This document shows positions 7,697-17,500 of a stretch of DNA of 52,533 nt, piece after piece. The DNA comes from Pseudanabaena cinerea FACHB-1277. GTDB taxonomy: Bacteria; Cyanobacteriota; Cyanobacteriia; Pseudanabaenales; Pseudanabaenaceae. Every line of letters starts with the position of its first letter. Position 1 is the stretch's first letter. The notes under the pieces were generated by a model. The model did no database searches, was not told the origin of the DNA, and saw nothing but the letters and a program-made list of their open reading frames with translations. Position numbers and translations under genes: made by a program. The stretch spans positions 1 to 52,533 of the forward strand of contig NZ_JACJPY010000025.1 in assembly GCF_014696345.1 (NCBI RefSeq), given 5' to 3'.

Positions 7697-9013
7697 ATGC
7701 CGAAAATTTTATTTATCACAGTTGGTGGATCGCATCAGCCGATCGCTACTTCTATCAAAAGCCAAAAGCCCGATCGCGTAGTCTTTATCTGCTCCGATGG
7801 TGCGAGGGGCAGCAAATCCCAGGTGATTGGTGATGGTAAGCCCTGCGAAGTTAGGAAGGGAACCGAGGTAATTGAATCTTTGCCAAATATTCCCACACAG
7901 TTAGAGCTAGGCGATCGCTTTGATGCTGAAAGAGATTTGGTACTGATTCAGGAGCCAGATAATCTGTCGGAATGCTATGACAAAATCAATCAAAAGATCC
8001 GTGAAATTAAGCAGGAAAGTCCCAGCGCGGAGATCGTAGCGGACTATACAGGTGGCACAAAAACGATGTCTGTGGCTCTAGCAACCGCATCGCTGGACAA
8101 CGAGATTTTGCTATTCATTACCACTAATACCACGCGGCAAAACTTGATCAAGGTGGAGTCGGGAGAGCGATCGCGTAAGGCGACAACAACAGGATTGCTG
8201 GTAACGCGCACTGTGGAAAAGGCTTTGCCTGTATACTTACAGAATTATAATTACACGGCAGCGATCGCGGATTTACAAAATCTGATCCAAAGCACAGAGC
8301 TAAGTGCTGCACAAACGCGGCAGATTGATGAACTGCTCGATCAATGTGAGGGGTTTGATGCATGGGATCGCTTTGATCATCGGGTGGCTTTGTCGCGCTT
8401 GCAGCCCTATATGAAACAGGCAAATATTCAGCCCTATGGACTGTTTCTCAAAAAGGCGATCGCTAGTCGAGGGTTATTAGACACGAAATTTGATACCAGT
8501 AACGGGATGATGGGTCATGGCTATGAAGTGGTGGAAGACTTGCTGCTGAATGCTGATCGCCGTGCTAGTCAAAGGCGATATGATGACGCAGTGGGGCGAC
8601 TCTATCGGGCGATCGAGTTATTGGAGCAGGTGCGCCTGTTTAAGCAATATGGCATTTTGACGGGCGATGTGGATGTGGCGAAGTTGCCTGAAAGTTTGCA
8701 GCCCGAATATGAAGCAAGAAAGGCTAGTCATGGCAAGAAGAAAGTCCAAATTGCCCTATTTCAGAGCTATGATTTGCTGTCTAAGTTTGATAACGATCCC
8801 CTTGGACAGTTGTTCTTGAAGTACAAGGATCGTATTTTTAATTCCTTGGAAATTCGCAATAATTCACTATTTGCCCATGGATTTCAACCAATTAGCGAAA
8901 GTGATTATCGGCATGTTAATCAGGTGATTGGAGAGTTTATTCGTGAAGGAATTGCGGCGGTGATTCCCGCTAAATTGAAGTCAGGAGCAAGGCAGTTTCC
9001 GCAGGTTTTATAA
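7697..9013 (+). CDS. Csm6-like CARF-HEPN protein (TIGR02710-like)
   Basis: 438 aa from the ATG at 7697; a TTG five codons earlier is a weaker alternative. The N-terminus KILFITVGGSHQPI is the first strand and nucleotide loop of a CARF domain, and DYTGGTKTMSVAL near residue 115 is the second ligand-binding loop typical of Csm6/TIGR02710 proteins. The helical C-terminal half contains RNNSLFAHGF near residue 385, an R-x6-H HEPN ribonuclease motif. By family knowledge it is a cyclic-oligoadenylate-activated RNase that would cause collateral RNA degradation. It is the last gene of the effector run and is followed by a hairpin with a T-rich tail. Confidence 0.87.
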   Translation: MPKILFITVGGSHQPIATSIKSQKPDRVVFICSDGARGSKSQVIGDGKPCEVRKGTEVIESLPNIPTQLELGDRFDAERDLVLIQEPDNLSECYDKINQKIREIKQESPSAEIVADYTGGTKTMSVALATASLDNEILLFITTNTTRQNLIKVESGERSRKATTTGLLVTRTVEKALPVYLQNYNYTAAIADLQNLIQSTELSAAQTRQIDELLDQCEGFDAWDRFDHRVALSRLQPYMKQANIQPYGLFLKKAIASRGLLDTKFDTSNGMMGHGYEVVEDLLLNADRRASQRRYDDAVGRLYRAIELLEQVRLFKQYGILTGDVDVAKLPESLQPEYEARKASHGKKKVQIALFQSYDLLSKFDNDPLGQLFLKYKDRIFNSLEIRNNSLFAHGFQPISESDYRHVNQVIGEFIREGIAAVIPAKLKSGARQFPQVL

Positions 9014-9025
9014 AACTTTATGAAA

Positions 9026-9064
9026 GCTATATCGCCATCAAAGAAGACGATATAGCCTTTATTT
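9026..9064 (+). terminator. Putative terminator after the type III effector operon
   Basis: GCTATATCG (9026-9034) pairs perfectly with CGATATAGC (9048-9056) across a 13-base loop, followed by CTTTATTT. The stem is A/U-rich and the T-tract is imperfect, so efficiency may be modest. It lies 12 bases after the Csm6-like stop and abuts the stop of the small minus-strand gene, so it may serve both strands. Confidence 0.5.
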
Positions 9065-9221
9065 AACTAATAGCAGGTAATACGGAGATGATAATCACGG
9101 CGATAAAGCCAAATAATACGCCTAAAATTGCCCAAAGCTCTTTATTTCTCTTTTTCGATTCAGCGATCGAGTAACAAGCCCAACCACAGAACCCCCAAAT
9201 CGCAACCATTAATAATTCCAT
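9063..9221 (-). CDS. 52-aa two-helix membrane protein
   Basis: A short gene reading MELLMVAIWGFCGWACYS, a charged turn IAESKKRNKE, then LWAILGVLFGFIAVIIIS and VLPAIS. It predicts two transmembrane helices with a positively charged loop. The ATG at 9221 has AAGGGA about 9 bases upstream on the minus strand, a good Shine-Dalgarno. The family is not recognised. Its position between the CARF-HEPN gene and the adaptation genes, near another small membrane protein, is notable because small membrane proteins recur next to type III systems. That it is a gene is supported by hydrophobic periodicity and the ribosome site. Confidence 0.6.
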   Translation of the reverse strand: MELLMVAIWGFCGWACYSIAESKKRNKELWAILGVLFGFIAVIIISVLPAIS

Positions 9222-9233
9222 CGAAGTTATTCC

Positions 9234-9524
9234 CTTTTTTTTAATTTCAACGTCTCAAATTATTGCATTAGATTGAAGATGCCTATTCAACTTAATGTTC
9301 AAAAATCACTCAAAAAAGTGCCTAGTTATAATCGATCCCAAACGTAGTTACAGATGCCATTTGGCATAGGCTTCGTTCCATTCTTTGGCAGTATTGCGAG
9401 GTTTTGCACCAATTTTAACGGCTTCAATGGCTAGGTGCGATCACAATGACGGCTAATAAGCTCCACAGAACAGTTTTAGGATTCATGGCATGGCAATGGA
9501 GAATAAATGAAGTTATTTGAGAAG
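9234..9524. other. Gene-poor stretch with decayed coding fragments
   Basis: No intact gene. On the minus strand, about 9353-9440 reads as a short open tail containing AIEAVKIGAKPRNTAKEWNE and AYAKWHL before a stop, which looks like the C-terminus of a lost protein. On the plus strand, 9270-9290 has the words GATTGAAGATG and CTATTCAA, which recur at 9872-9893 just before cas1. The stretch probably holds recombination debris between the effector and adaptation modules. Confidence 0.4.
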
Positions 9525-9833
9525 TTATTTAAGGAGTTTTTTGATTTGGTCTTGAAGTAAGGAGTTCTCAGGGTCACGATCGTTAGCAGTGATGGGCGCA
9601 GAGGCTTGAGAATTGAGGGTTTGCCGATCGCCACTGCCAACCAAAAAGAGCAAAGCCCGATCGCTGAGGTTGCCGATGACCACACTGCTGATGAAGACAC
9701 CCAAGGTGCAGGTAATCACGGCGAATAGTCCGAGGGGCGCGATAATCAGGATGATCCAAGTGACGGCGGCATTGGCGATCGCGGTGATGATCGTGCGATC
9801 GCGCACAATTTTTTTGAGAAAGGATGGGGACAT
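9525..9833 (-). CDS. Small membrane protein, Csx18-like
   Basis: 102 aa. After a basic N-terminus (FLKKIVRDR), two adjacent hydrophobic segments follow: AAVTWIILIIAPLGLFAVIT and CTLGVFISSVVIGNL. Then come SDRALLFLVGSG and a polar, coiled tail ending DQIKKLLK. The pattern of two helices joined by IAPLGL and followed by SDR resembles the small membrane protein Csx18 found beside cas1 in cyanobacterial type III loci; I make this match from memory. It is divergent from cas1 with 126 bases between start codons. The function is unknown; a membrane-linked role in type III immunity is inference. Confidence 0.6.
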   Translation of the reverse strand: MSPSFLKKIVRDRTIITAIANAAVTWIILIIAPLGLFAVITCTLGVFISSVVIGNLSDRALLFLVGSGDRQTLNSQASAPITANDRDPENSLLQDQIKKLLK

Positions 9834-9959
9834 GATTTTTAAGGCAAGTGAACTGCTTGATTATGTCACCCGATTGAAGATGGCTATTCAATTGACTAGT
9901 TATAGTGGATTTGATGGGACTAGTGCTTATTTTTTAGATACAAGTTTGATGAAGGGATC

Positions 9960-10970
9960 ATGACGGCAATTTATTTGACTGAGGCGGGAACGGTGGTGAA
10001 TTTTAAAAATGAATCACTAGTGATTAGTCGAAGGGGCGATCGCCAGTCTTTTCGATTGGCGGAGATCTCTTTGCTGGTGGTGCATACGGGTGTGCAGCTA
10101 ACCAGTGTGGTGATGGCGGAGTTGATGGATCGCGGCATTGAGACGATTTTTTTGCGGCAGGATGGACAGTTTCGCGGCAGGTTGCAGGGCAGTTTTCAGA
10201 CTAATCCTGCGCTGCGGTTGGCGCAATATCAAGCTGTAAATTCTACTTTCGGTACGGTGATCGCCCAAAGGTTAATTGAGGGCAAGATTCGCAATCAAAG
10301 GGCAATTTTGCAAAGGCGCAATCGGGCGACTAAGGGAGCGATCGCGGAGATGTCGGAGGCGATCGATTTGCTGTCGACCTATATTTTGCAGGTGCGTAAT
10401 CATGATGTGCCTTTTAGTCGCGATAGTTTGATGGGATTAGAGGGCATCTGTGCGCGGTATTACTATCAGGCTTTGCGCCATTATTTCCCCTCTGAATGGC
10501 AGTTTCAGGGGCGCAATCGTCAGCCACCGCTCGATCCGATTAATGCGTTGTTGAGTTGGGGTTATGGGGTCTTATTGGCAAGGATTTTTGCGGCGGCGGT
10601 TTTGGCGGGGCTAGATCCCTATTTGGGATTCTTTCATGTGACGCAGCCCTATCGCCCAAATCTGGCTTTGGATTTGATGGAGGAGTTTCGCCCTGTGGTG
10701 GTGGATGCGGCGGTGATTGCCATTGTTCAGTCAAGTTTGTTAACTCCTGAAGATTTTGAGCCTTCGCCCGATGGTGCTGGTATTTGGTTGGGGGCGATCG
10801 CCAAAAAACTTTTCCTTGCCCAGCTTGAACGTCAGTTTAATAGTTCTCTGCTCTATCCGCCCCAAAATCGCAAGTTGCGCCTTAGCCAAATTCTGTTGGA
10901 ACAGGCGCGATCGCTGGGACGTTGTTTGCTGGAGCGATCGCTGGATTATCAGCCCTATGTCATTAAATAG
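9960..10970 (+). CDS. cas1: Cas1 integrase
   Basis: 336 aa, a standard Cas1. Beta-rich N-terminal domain: AIYLTEAGTVVNFKNE, then LLVVHTGVQLTS and LMDRGIETIFL. The helical catalytic domain carries LMGLEG with the first metal-binding Glu (near 160), GFFHVTQPYRPNLALDL with the His (near 225), and MEEFRP with the second acidic residue (near 240). With Cas2 it integrates new spacers at the leader end of the array beginning at 11565. The ATG overlaps the stop of a 43-codon open stretch (ATGA at 9960-9963). The stop codon lies inside the hairpin separating it from cas2. Confidence 0.96.
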   Translation: MTAIYLTEAGTVVNFKNESLVISRRGDRQSFRLAEISLLVVHTGVQLTSVVMAELMDRGIETIFLRQDGQFRGRLQGSFQTNPALRLAQYQAVNSTFGTVIAQRLIEGKIRNQRAILQRRNRATKGAIAEMSEAIDLLSTYILQVRNHDVPFSRDSLMGLEGICARYYYQALRHYFPSEWQFQGRNRQPPLDPINALLSWGYGVLLARIFAAAVLAGLDPYLGFFHVTQPYRPNLALDLMEEFRPVVVDAAVIAIVQSSLLTPEDFEPSPDGAGIWLGAIAKKLFLAQLERQFNSSLLYPPQNRKLRLSQILLEQARSLGRCLLERSLDYQPYVIK

Positions 10971-10999
10971 AGAGAGTGGCGCATTGCGCCACTCTCTCT
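10969..10999 (+). other. Perfect 15-bp hairpin between cas1 and cas2
   Basis: AGAGAGAGTGGCGCA (10969 onward) is followed after one T by its exact reverse complement, ending at 10999. With realistic loop opening this leaves about a 13-bp GC-containing stem. It overlaps the last bases of cas1 and lies 11 bases before the cas2 ATG. The following bases TTCTCAATTT are only weakly T-rich, so an attenuator or mRNA-stability element is as likely as a terminator. Confidence 0.6.
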
Positions 11000-11010
11000 G
11001 TTCTCAATTT

Positions 11011-11301
11011 ATGGATCAAAATATGCTGTGGTTGGTTTGTTATGATGTGACGGACGATCGCCGCCGCCTAAAGTTGGCGAAGCGGCTGGAGCAGCGTTGT
11101 CAGAGGGTGCAGCGATCGGTTTTTGAGTGTCCTTTGAGTGAGGCGGTGTTGGATAAAAATTTACAAAAGTATTGGTTGCCTTTGTTGAAGCTGGATGAGG
11201 ATAATTTGCGGGTCTATCCTTTAGATGAAACGGCGAAGCGGCGATCGCGGGTGTTTGGTGGTGCGCGTCCCTATGAGCCGCCTGATTTTGTGATTTTATG
11301 A
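11011..11301 (+). CDS. cas2: Cas2
   Basis: 96 aa, the usual Cas2 length. It begins MDQNMLWLVCYDVTDDRRR, the characteristic first ferredoxin-like strand with the conserved Asp of Cas2, followed by LAKRLEQRCQRVQRSVFEC. It closes with a strand containing DNLRVYPLD. Cas2 dimerises and bridges two Cas1 dimers in spacer integration. The ATG at 11011 is chosen because the protein then starts directly at the conserved strand; the fifth codon is also ATG. It follows cas1 by 40 bases containing a hairpin and precedes the leader. Confidence 0.95.
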   Translation: MDQNMLWLVCYDVTDDRRRLKLAKRLEQRCQRVQRSVFECPLSEAVLDKNLQKYWLPLLKLDEDNLRVYPLDETAKRRSRVFGGARPYEPPDFVIL

Positions 11302-11564
11302 GTTTTAAGTTATGTAAAGTTGGTGTGCTTTTTGTCGCGGGTTGCTATGGTTAGTTTTTTGGTGTTTTCTGGTGTTTGTGGGATGTTTGGGCTGGTTTTT
11401 GGGTTGACTTGTTGGTGATTTTGAGTTATTTTGTGAATATTGCAGTTTTAAAAGCCTTTTTTAGTTTTTTCCTGTTTTTCTGGTTCGTTTGTAAACGATT
11501 GTTAAGCGGGCTGCATTTTACGAACCTTGAAAACCACATAGTGTATATGTTTCTGAGTGGCAGT
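11302..11564 (+). promoter_or_regulatory. CRISPR leader with candidate promoter
   Basis: 263 bases between cas2 and the first repeat, with no credible gene. The plus strand is strikingly rich in T and G and poor in C over 11302-11480. A candidate sigma70-type promoter is TTGACT at 11404-11409 and TATTTT at 11427-11432 with a 17-base spacer, placing transcription toward the array about 125 bases before the first repeat. The leader-proximal segment ACGAACCTTGAAAACC (about 11520-11535) looks like the conserved block seen upstream of cyanobacterial arrays; that comparison is from memory. Confidence 0.7.
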
Positions 11565-14500
11565 ATTAGCCACAACCTTTACCCCGCAAGGGGACGGAAA
11601 CCCAACAATAGAACCTATAGGCAATCCTTTAGATTCAGGATTAGCCACAACCTTTACCCCGCAAGGGGACGGAAACAGCAATACGGTTATTGCCAACCAA
11701 TTCAAAAGGTATTTGAGTATTAGCCACAACCTTTACCCCGCAAGGGGACGGAAACTTAGTAACACCTCCAACTTATATTGAAGAGTTTAAATCATTATTA
11801 GCCACAACCTTTACCCCGCAAGGGGACGGAAACTTTAGCAGTTGAAGATGCTAAAACAGAAAAAGAGCCTAGCATTAGCCACAACCTTTACCCCGCAAGG
11901 GGACGGAAACAATCATAGTTGTTGTCTTTATAACTATTATATATACTCTAATTAGCCACAACCTTTACCCCGCAAGGGGACGGAAACCAGAAGAAGAAGA
12001 GTAATAAGCCATTGCCATTTCAGGATTAGCCACAACCTTTACCCCGCAAGGGGACGGAAACCCTTCTATACCAACCAGGAGCGGAGGTAATCCTGGAAAA
12101 TTAGCCACAACCTTTACCCCGCAAGGGGACGGAAACGATGACTTAAGTTCCTTAACCATCCGACAGCTCAAGATTAGCCACAACCTTTACCCCGCAAGGG
12201 GACGGAAACGATAATAATTTCTCGTTCAGTCATTGCAGTATCCTAAATTAGCCACAACCTTTACCCCGCAAGGGGACGGAAACTTGAGACTAGCTTTGAA
12301 CTGAATAGCAGTCTCTTTGTCTAATTAGCCACAACCTTTACCCCGCAAGGGGACGGAAACTGACTACACAGGAATCTATGAGGAAAGCAGTTTATAGTAT
12401 TAGCCACAACCTTTACCCCGCAAGGGGACGGAAACTGAGGGTGGATACCCGTGCTGTGCTAACATCTCAGAATTAGCCACAACCTTTACCCCGCAAGGGG
12501 ACGGAAACCAGAAAGTTATGTTATCGTAAGCATAGATAGCATCGCTATTAGCCACAACCTTTACCCCGCAAGGGGACGGAAACTCATTTTAGTCAGTACA
12601 AAGTTAATTCCGTTTCATTTGAGGATTAGCCACAACCTTTACCCCGCAAGGGGACGGAAACTCATGGGTACAGAACAATCTAAAGGCTGTAGCAGTATTA
12701 GCCACAACCTTTACCCCGCAAGGGGACGGAAACTTAGGAATCCAAGTAAGGACGGTGTTCCTATCACCGTCAAATTAGCCACAACCTTTACCCCGCAAGG
12801 GGACGGAAACGTTCGCTAGTCCCTTCAATTTGGTTAAGAGTTTTATCTAATTAGCCACAACCTTTACCCCGCAAGGGGACGGAAACGAGGCTTCGCAACC
12901 TCGAGGACTCCCTTGCTCATTATTAGCCACAACCTTTACCCCGCAAGGGGACGGAAACAGTGCTTGGTTTAGTCTCATCTAACATTGATTATGTTGCTAA
13001 ATTAGCCACAACCTTTACCCCGCAAGGGGACGGAAACTCATATCACAAATTATGCTTACCACTATAGTTTTCACATTAGCCACAACCTTTACCCCGCAAG
13101 GGGACGGAAACGTCAATCAATTGGGCCTCAATTTGATCATAGGATTCCTATTAGCCACAACCTTTACCCCGCAAGGGGACGGAAACTAAGTCTATCTGCC
13201 TCATTTTTAATCTGTTCAGGAGTCATTAGCCACAACCTTTACCCCGCAAGGGGACGGAAACATCTCATGAGCGCCATCTAAGTCAATATATGGAATGATT
13301 AGCCACAACCTTTACCCCGCAAGGGGACGGAAACTATTTATACCAATCAGGGAATCTAGTAGTCCCTGTTCTCTATTAGCCACAACCTTTACCCCGCAAG
13401 GGGACGGAAACACCGTACATCTGCGCTTAAAGCCCTTATGGCTTACGGGTATTAGCCACAACCTTTACCCCGCAAGGGGACGGAAACCAACATTGATGCA
13501 GAGGTCTTAGCCCCACTGGTTGCTTGATTAGCCACAACCTTTACCCCGCAAGGGGACGGAAACGCGGTAAGTTATCAGAGTCTCCTGTAGCTTCTAGGTA
13601 TTCTATTAGCCACAACCTTTACCCCGCAAGGGGACGGAAACCTGCTAGAGAGGATGACTATGGCTTACTATTGCACACGATTAGCCACAACCTTTACCCC
13701 GCAAGGGGACGGAAACCAACACACTAAGAACCTTAGAGGAGATGGTAGCTAGACTTATTAGCCACAACCTTTACCCCGCAAGGGGACGGAAACCATGTCA
13801 TCATGAATTAAGAGAAATCCATCTTGATATGCAACAGATTAGCCACAACCTTTACCCCGCAAGGGGACGGAAACTACTTTACAGGGCCAAATGTATATAA
13901 TACTTATAGGTATTAGCCACAACCTTTACCCCGCAAGGGGACGGAAACAGCAGCAGAGGATCAGTTGTTAGAAGATTCAGGTCTTGCTGATTAGCCACAA
14001 CCTTTACCCCGCAAGGGGACGGAAACGAGCTATTACTAATACTCTAATCCTATGTATCGCTTCTCATTAGCCACAACCTTTACCCCGCAAGGGGACGGAA
14101 ACGCATCTTCCCATGTGGAGATAGTTTCATACACAGGATTAGCCACAACCTTTACCCCGCAAGGGGACGGAAACAAAAACTTTTTCACACATAGGGTAGG
14201 GGGGCCTATGCACATTAGCCACAACCTTTACCCCGCAAGGGGACGGAAACCAGGAGCTAAAACAAATGGAACGGTATATTCTTTCAAATTAGCCACAACC
14301 TTTACCCCGCAAGGGGACGGAAACAAGGGAGGTCACTACTCCTGTAGCTAAATAATGAAAGGATTAGCCACAACCTTTACCCCGCAAGGGGACGGAAACA
14401 TGCCTTTACATGTTGAGTGGCATCATGCACCACTCTATTAGCCACAACCTTTACCCCGCAAGGGGACGGAAACTGCAAGAGTTGGCTAAAAAGGCTGCAA

Positions 14501-17500
14501 TGATCAATAATTAGCCACAACCTTTACCCCGCAAGGGGACGGAAACCAGGAAACATCTCCAAAGTGCGTTTCTGTTCATGGAAGAATTAGCCACAACCTT
14601 TACCCCGCAAGGGGACGGAAACCAGACTGCATCGTTGTGTACGATGGATTTTGATGGCGACCATTAGCCACAACCTTTACCCCGCAAGGGGACGGAAACG
14701 CATTAATAAAAACCTCCTCTTCCTCATCTACAAAATCAATTAGCCACAACCTTTACCCCGCAAGGGGACGGAAACCCTGATGTCGCTTGAAGTAACGAGT
14801 AATGGACACCATCATTAGCCACAACCTTTACCCCGCAAGGGGACGGAAACACTGTATACCCATTGATGGTTACTTCTTGGCCATACTTAGAAGAATTAGC
14901 CACAACCTTTACCCCGCAAGGGGACGGAAACTGTTTATGCAGTACTCCTAATAAAAAGGGCCAAATTATTAGCCACAACCTTTACCCCGCAAGGGGACGG
15001 AAACATAAGTTTGATTTTAAAGGTGTATTAATACAAAAGCATTAGCCACAACCTTTACCCCGCAAGGGGACGGAAACAGGACTAGCAATTGTTATAAAAG
15101 GCAATGTATACATAAATTAGCCACAACCTTTACCCCGCAAGGGGACGGAAACACTTAAGTTGTTTAAGAGCATCTATTAAAGCATACTTTCATTAGCCAC
15201 AACCTTTACCCCGCAAGGGGACGGAAACTACCTGTAATAGTATGAGTATGAGTTGCACTACCACCATTAGCCACAACCTTTACCCCGCAAGGGGACGGAA
15301 ACAATGATAAAACTATATATTTGTTAGTCAATAAAGTTATTAGCCACAACCTTTACCCCGCAAGGGGACGGAAACTTCTTGTGTTATCAGGCAATTCAAT
15401 AGCAATTGAACCATATTAGCCACAACCTTTACCCCGCAAGGGGACGGAAACAAAGCCTAGGCAAGTAAGGACTCACCTAGGCTAAGAGCTATTAGCCACA
15501 ACCTTTACCCCGCAAGGGGACGGAAACTGCCATTGTCCATGCTTCCAAAACAACTTAGGAGAATATTAGCCACAACCTTTACCCCGCAAGGGGACGGAAA
15601 CCTCCACTTAGGAAGATAGTTACATAGGTTTTGCCCTTAGAAATTAGCCACAACCTTTACCCCGCAAGGGGACGGAAACAGTTTGTTAATGAGAAATTCC
15701 AGCGTACAATGGAAGATTAGCCACAACCTTTACCCCGCAAGGGGACGGAAACTTAGCTCCACTAGTTGCTTGAAGTAACGAGTAATGGAATTAGCCACAA
15801 CCTTTACCCCGCAAGGGGACGGAAACATACCCCATTTGAAGCTGCTCGTAACTCTTGCTAGGGTGATTAGCCACAACCTTTACCCCGCAAGGGGACGGAA
15901 ACATATACATATTTATAAACTTAGGGAGCCTCTTAACTAATATTAGCCACAACCTTTACCCCGCAAGGGGACGGAAACTAGGTCAAGATGGATTAATGTT
16001 CTCTTCTTGGTTTAACAGCATTAGCCACAACCTTTACCCCGCAAGGGGACGGAAACATAGGCTTCAACATCAGCCCATGAGATAGGACCCCAAATTAGCC
16101 ACAACCTTTACCCCGCAAGGGGACGGAAACCAACAGATATATTGCGTGTGGGTTCCTTGCCTAAAGGCATTAGCCACAACCTTTACCCCGCAAGGGGACG
16201 GAAACACCATCACGCTGAGAGTGGAGTTGTTGAAGGATGTTGTATTAGCCACAACCTTTACCCCGCAAGGGGACGGAAACGGTATTGTATCTGTTGTACA
16301 GCATAATGGATATGTGAATTAGCCACAACCTTTACCCCGCAAGGGGACGGAAACCCTAAACCGAAAGAGGACATCCATCACTACAGGGATGGTCATTAGC
16401 CACAACCTTTACCCCGCAAGGGGACGGAAACCTAATACATCAATTGTTAAGCCTTTCTCTTTCTCAAGCCAAACAAGATTAGCCACAACCTTTACCCCGC
16501 AAGGGGACGGAAACAGTTGATTCTCTGTTAGAGGGCTGGTTAACATTGTAGATAATTAGCCACAACCTTTACCCCGCAAGGGGACGGAAACTTTACAAGT
16601 GGCTTTTCTTAACCACTTGACTTCCTTTATTAGCCACAACCTTTACCCCGCAAGGGGACGGAAACGATACTGTCATTGTCTTTTACCTGGCCTTGTAAAG
16701 ATGTTTATTAGCCACAACCTTTACCCCGCAAGGGGACGGAAACCTGAACAATTTAACATTGAATGGTCTTCTAAGTATGGATTAGCCACAACCTTTACCC
16801 CGCAAGGGGACGGAAACTGAAGATTATTCATATGAGGATAGTGATGATGATTATTACTATTAGCCACAACCTTTACCCCGCAAGGGGACGGAAACCCTTG
16901 AGGTCAGCGCTAACTGACTTGAAGAACACGCGCATTAGCCACAACCTTTACCCCGCAAGGGGACGGAAACCCAACTCAGCCTTGCCAGACTCGCCTTCCT
17001 TCCTAAGATTAGCCACAACCTTTACCCCGCAAGGGGACGGAAACTGGACTGGTAATAGTTTAAGTCAAGCTATTCAAACTATTAGCCACAACCTTTACCC
17101 CGCAAGGGGACGGAAACTAAATAAAAGGGTCTTAATTGACCCCTTTATTTATTAGAGAATTAGCCACAACCTTTACCCCGCAAGGGGACGGAAACTAACT
17201 ATTCCTACATTACTACTAATGAAGAGTTACAAGAGATTAGCCACAACCTTTACCCCGCAAGGGGACGGAAACACTTGTAACCTTTGATGTTGGTGTTACG
17301 GGTATTCACTTATTAGCCACAACCTTTACCCCGCAAGGGGACGGAAACCAGGTTTGGGGTATTAGAATGTCTTTAGGATCTTACAAATTAGCCACAACCT
17401 TTACCCCGCAAGGGGACGGAAACCAAATTACTCCTAATTGGTATCCACCTTCTGAACCTAAAAATTAGCCACAACCTTTACCCCGCAAGGGGACGGAAAC

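Noticed and set aside
9613-9963. 116-aa plus-strand frame running into the cas1 start
   Set aside because: It overlaps the Csx18-like gene in antisense, and its left half is compositionally a shadow of it. Only the last 43 codons are noted as a possible short frame.
10756-11301. Longer 181-aa version of cas2
   Set aside because: The first 85 codons overlap the cas1 3' end and do not resemble Cas2. The conserved first strand begins at the ATG at 11011.
11302-11564. 115-aa frame starting in the leader
   Set aside because: It begins in T/G-rich leader DNA and runs into repeats; the hydrophobic start reflects the T-rich composition.
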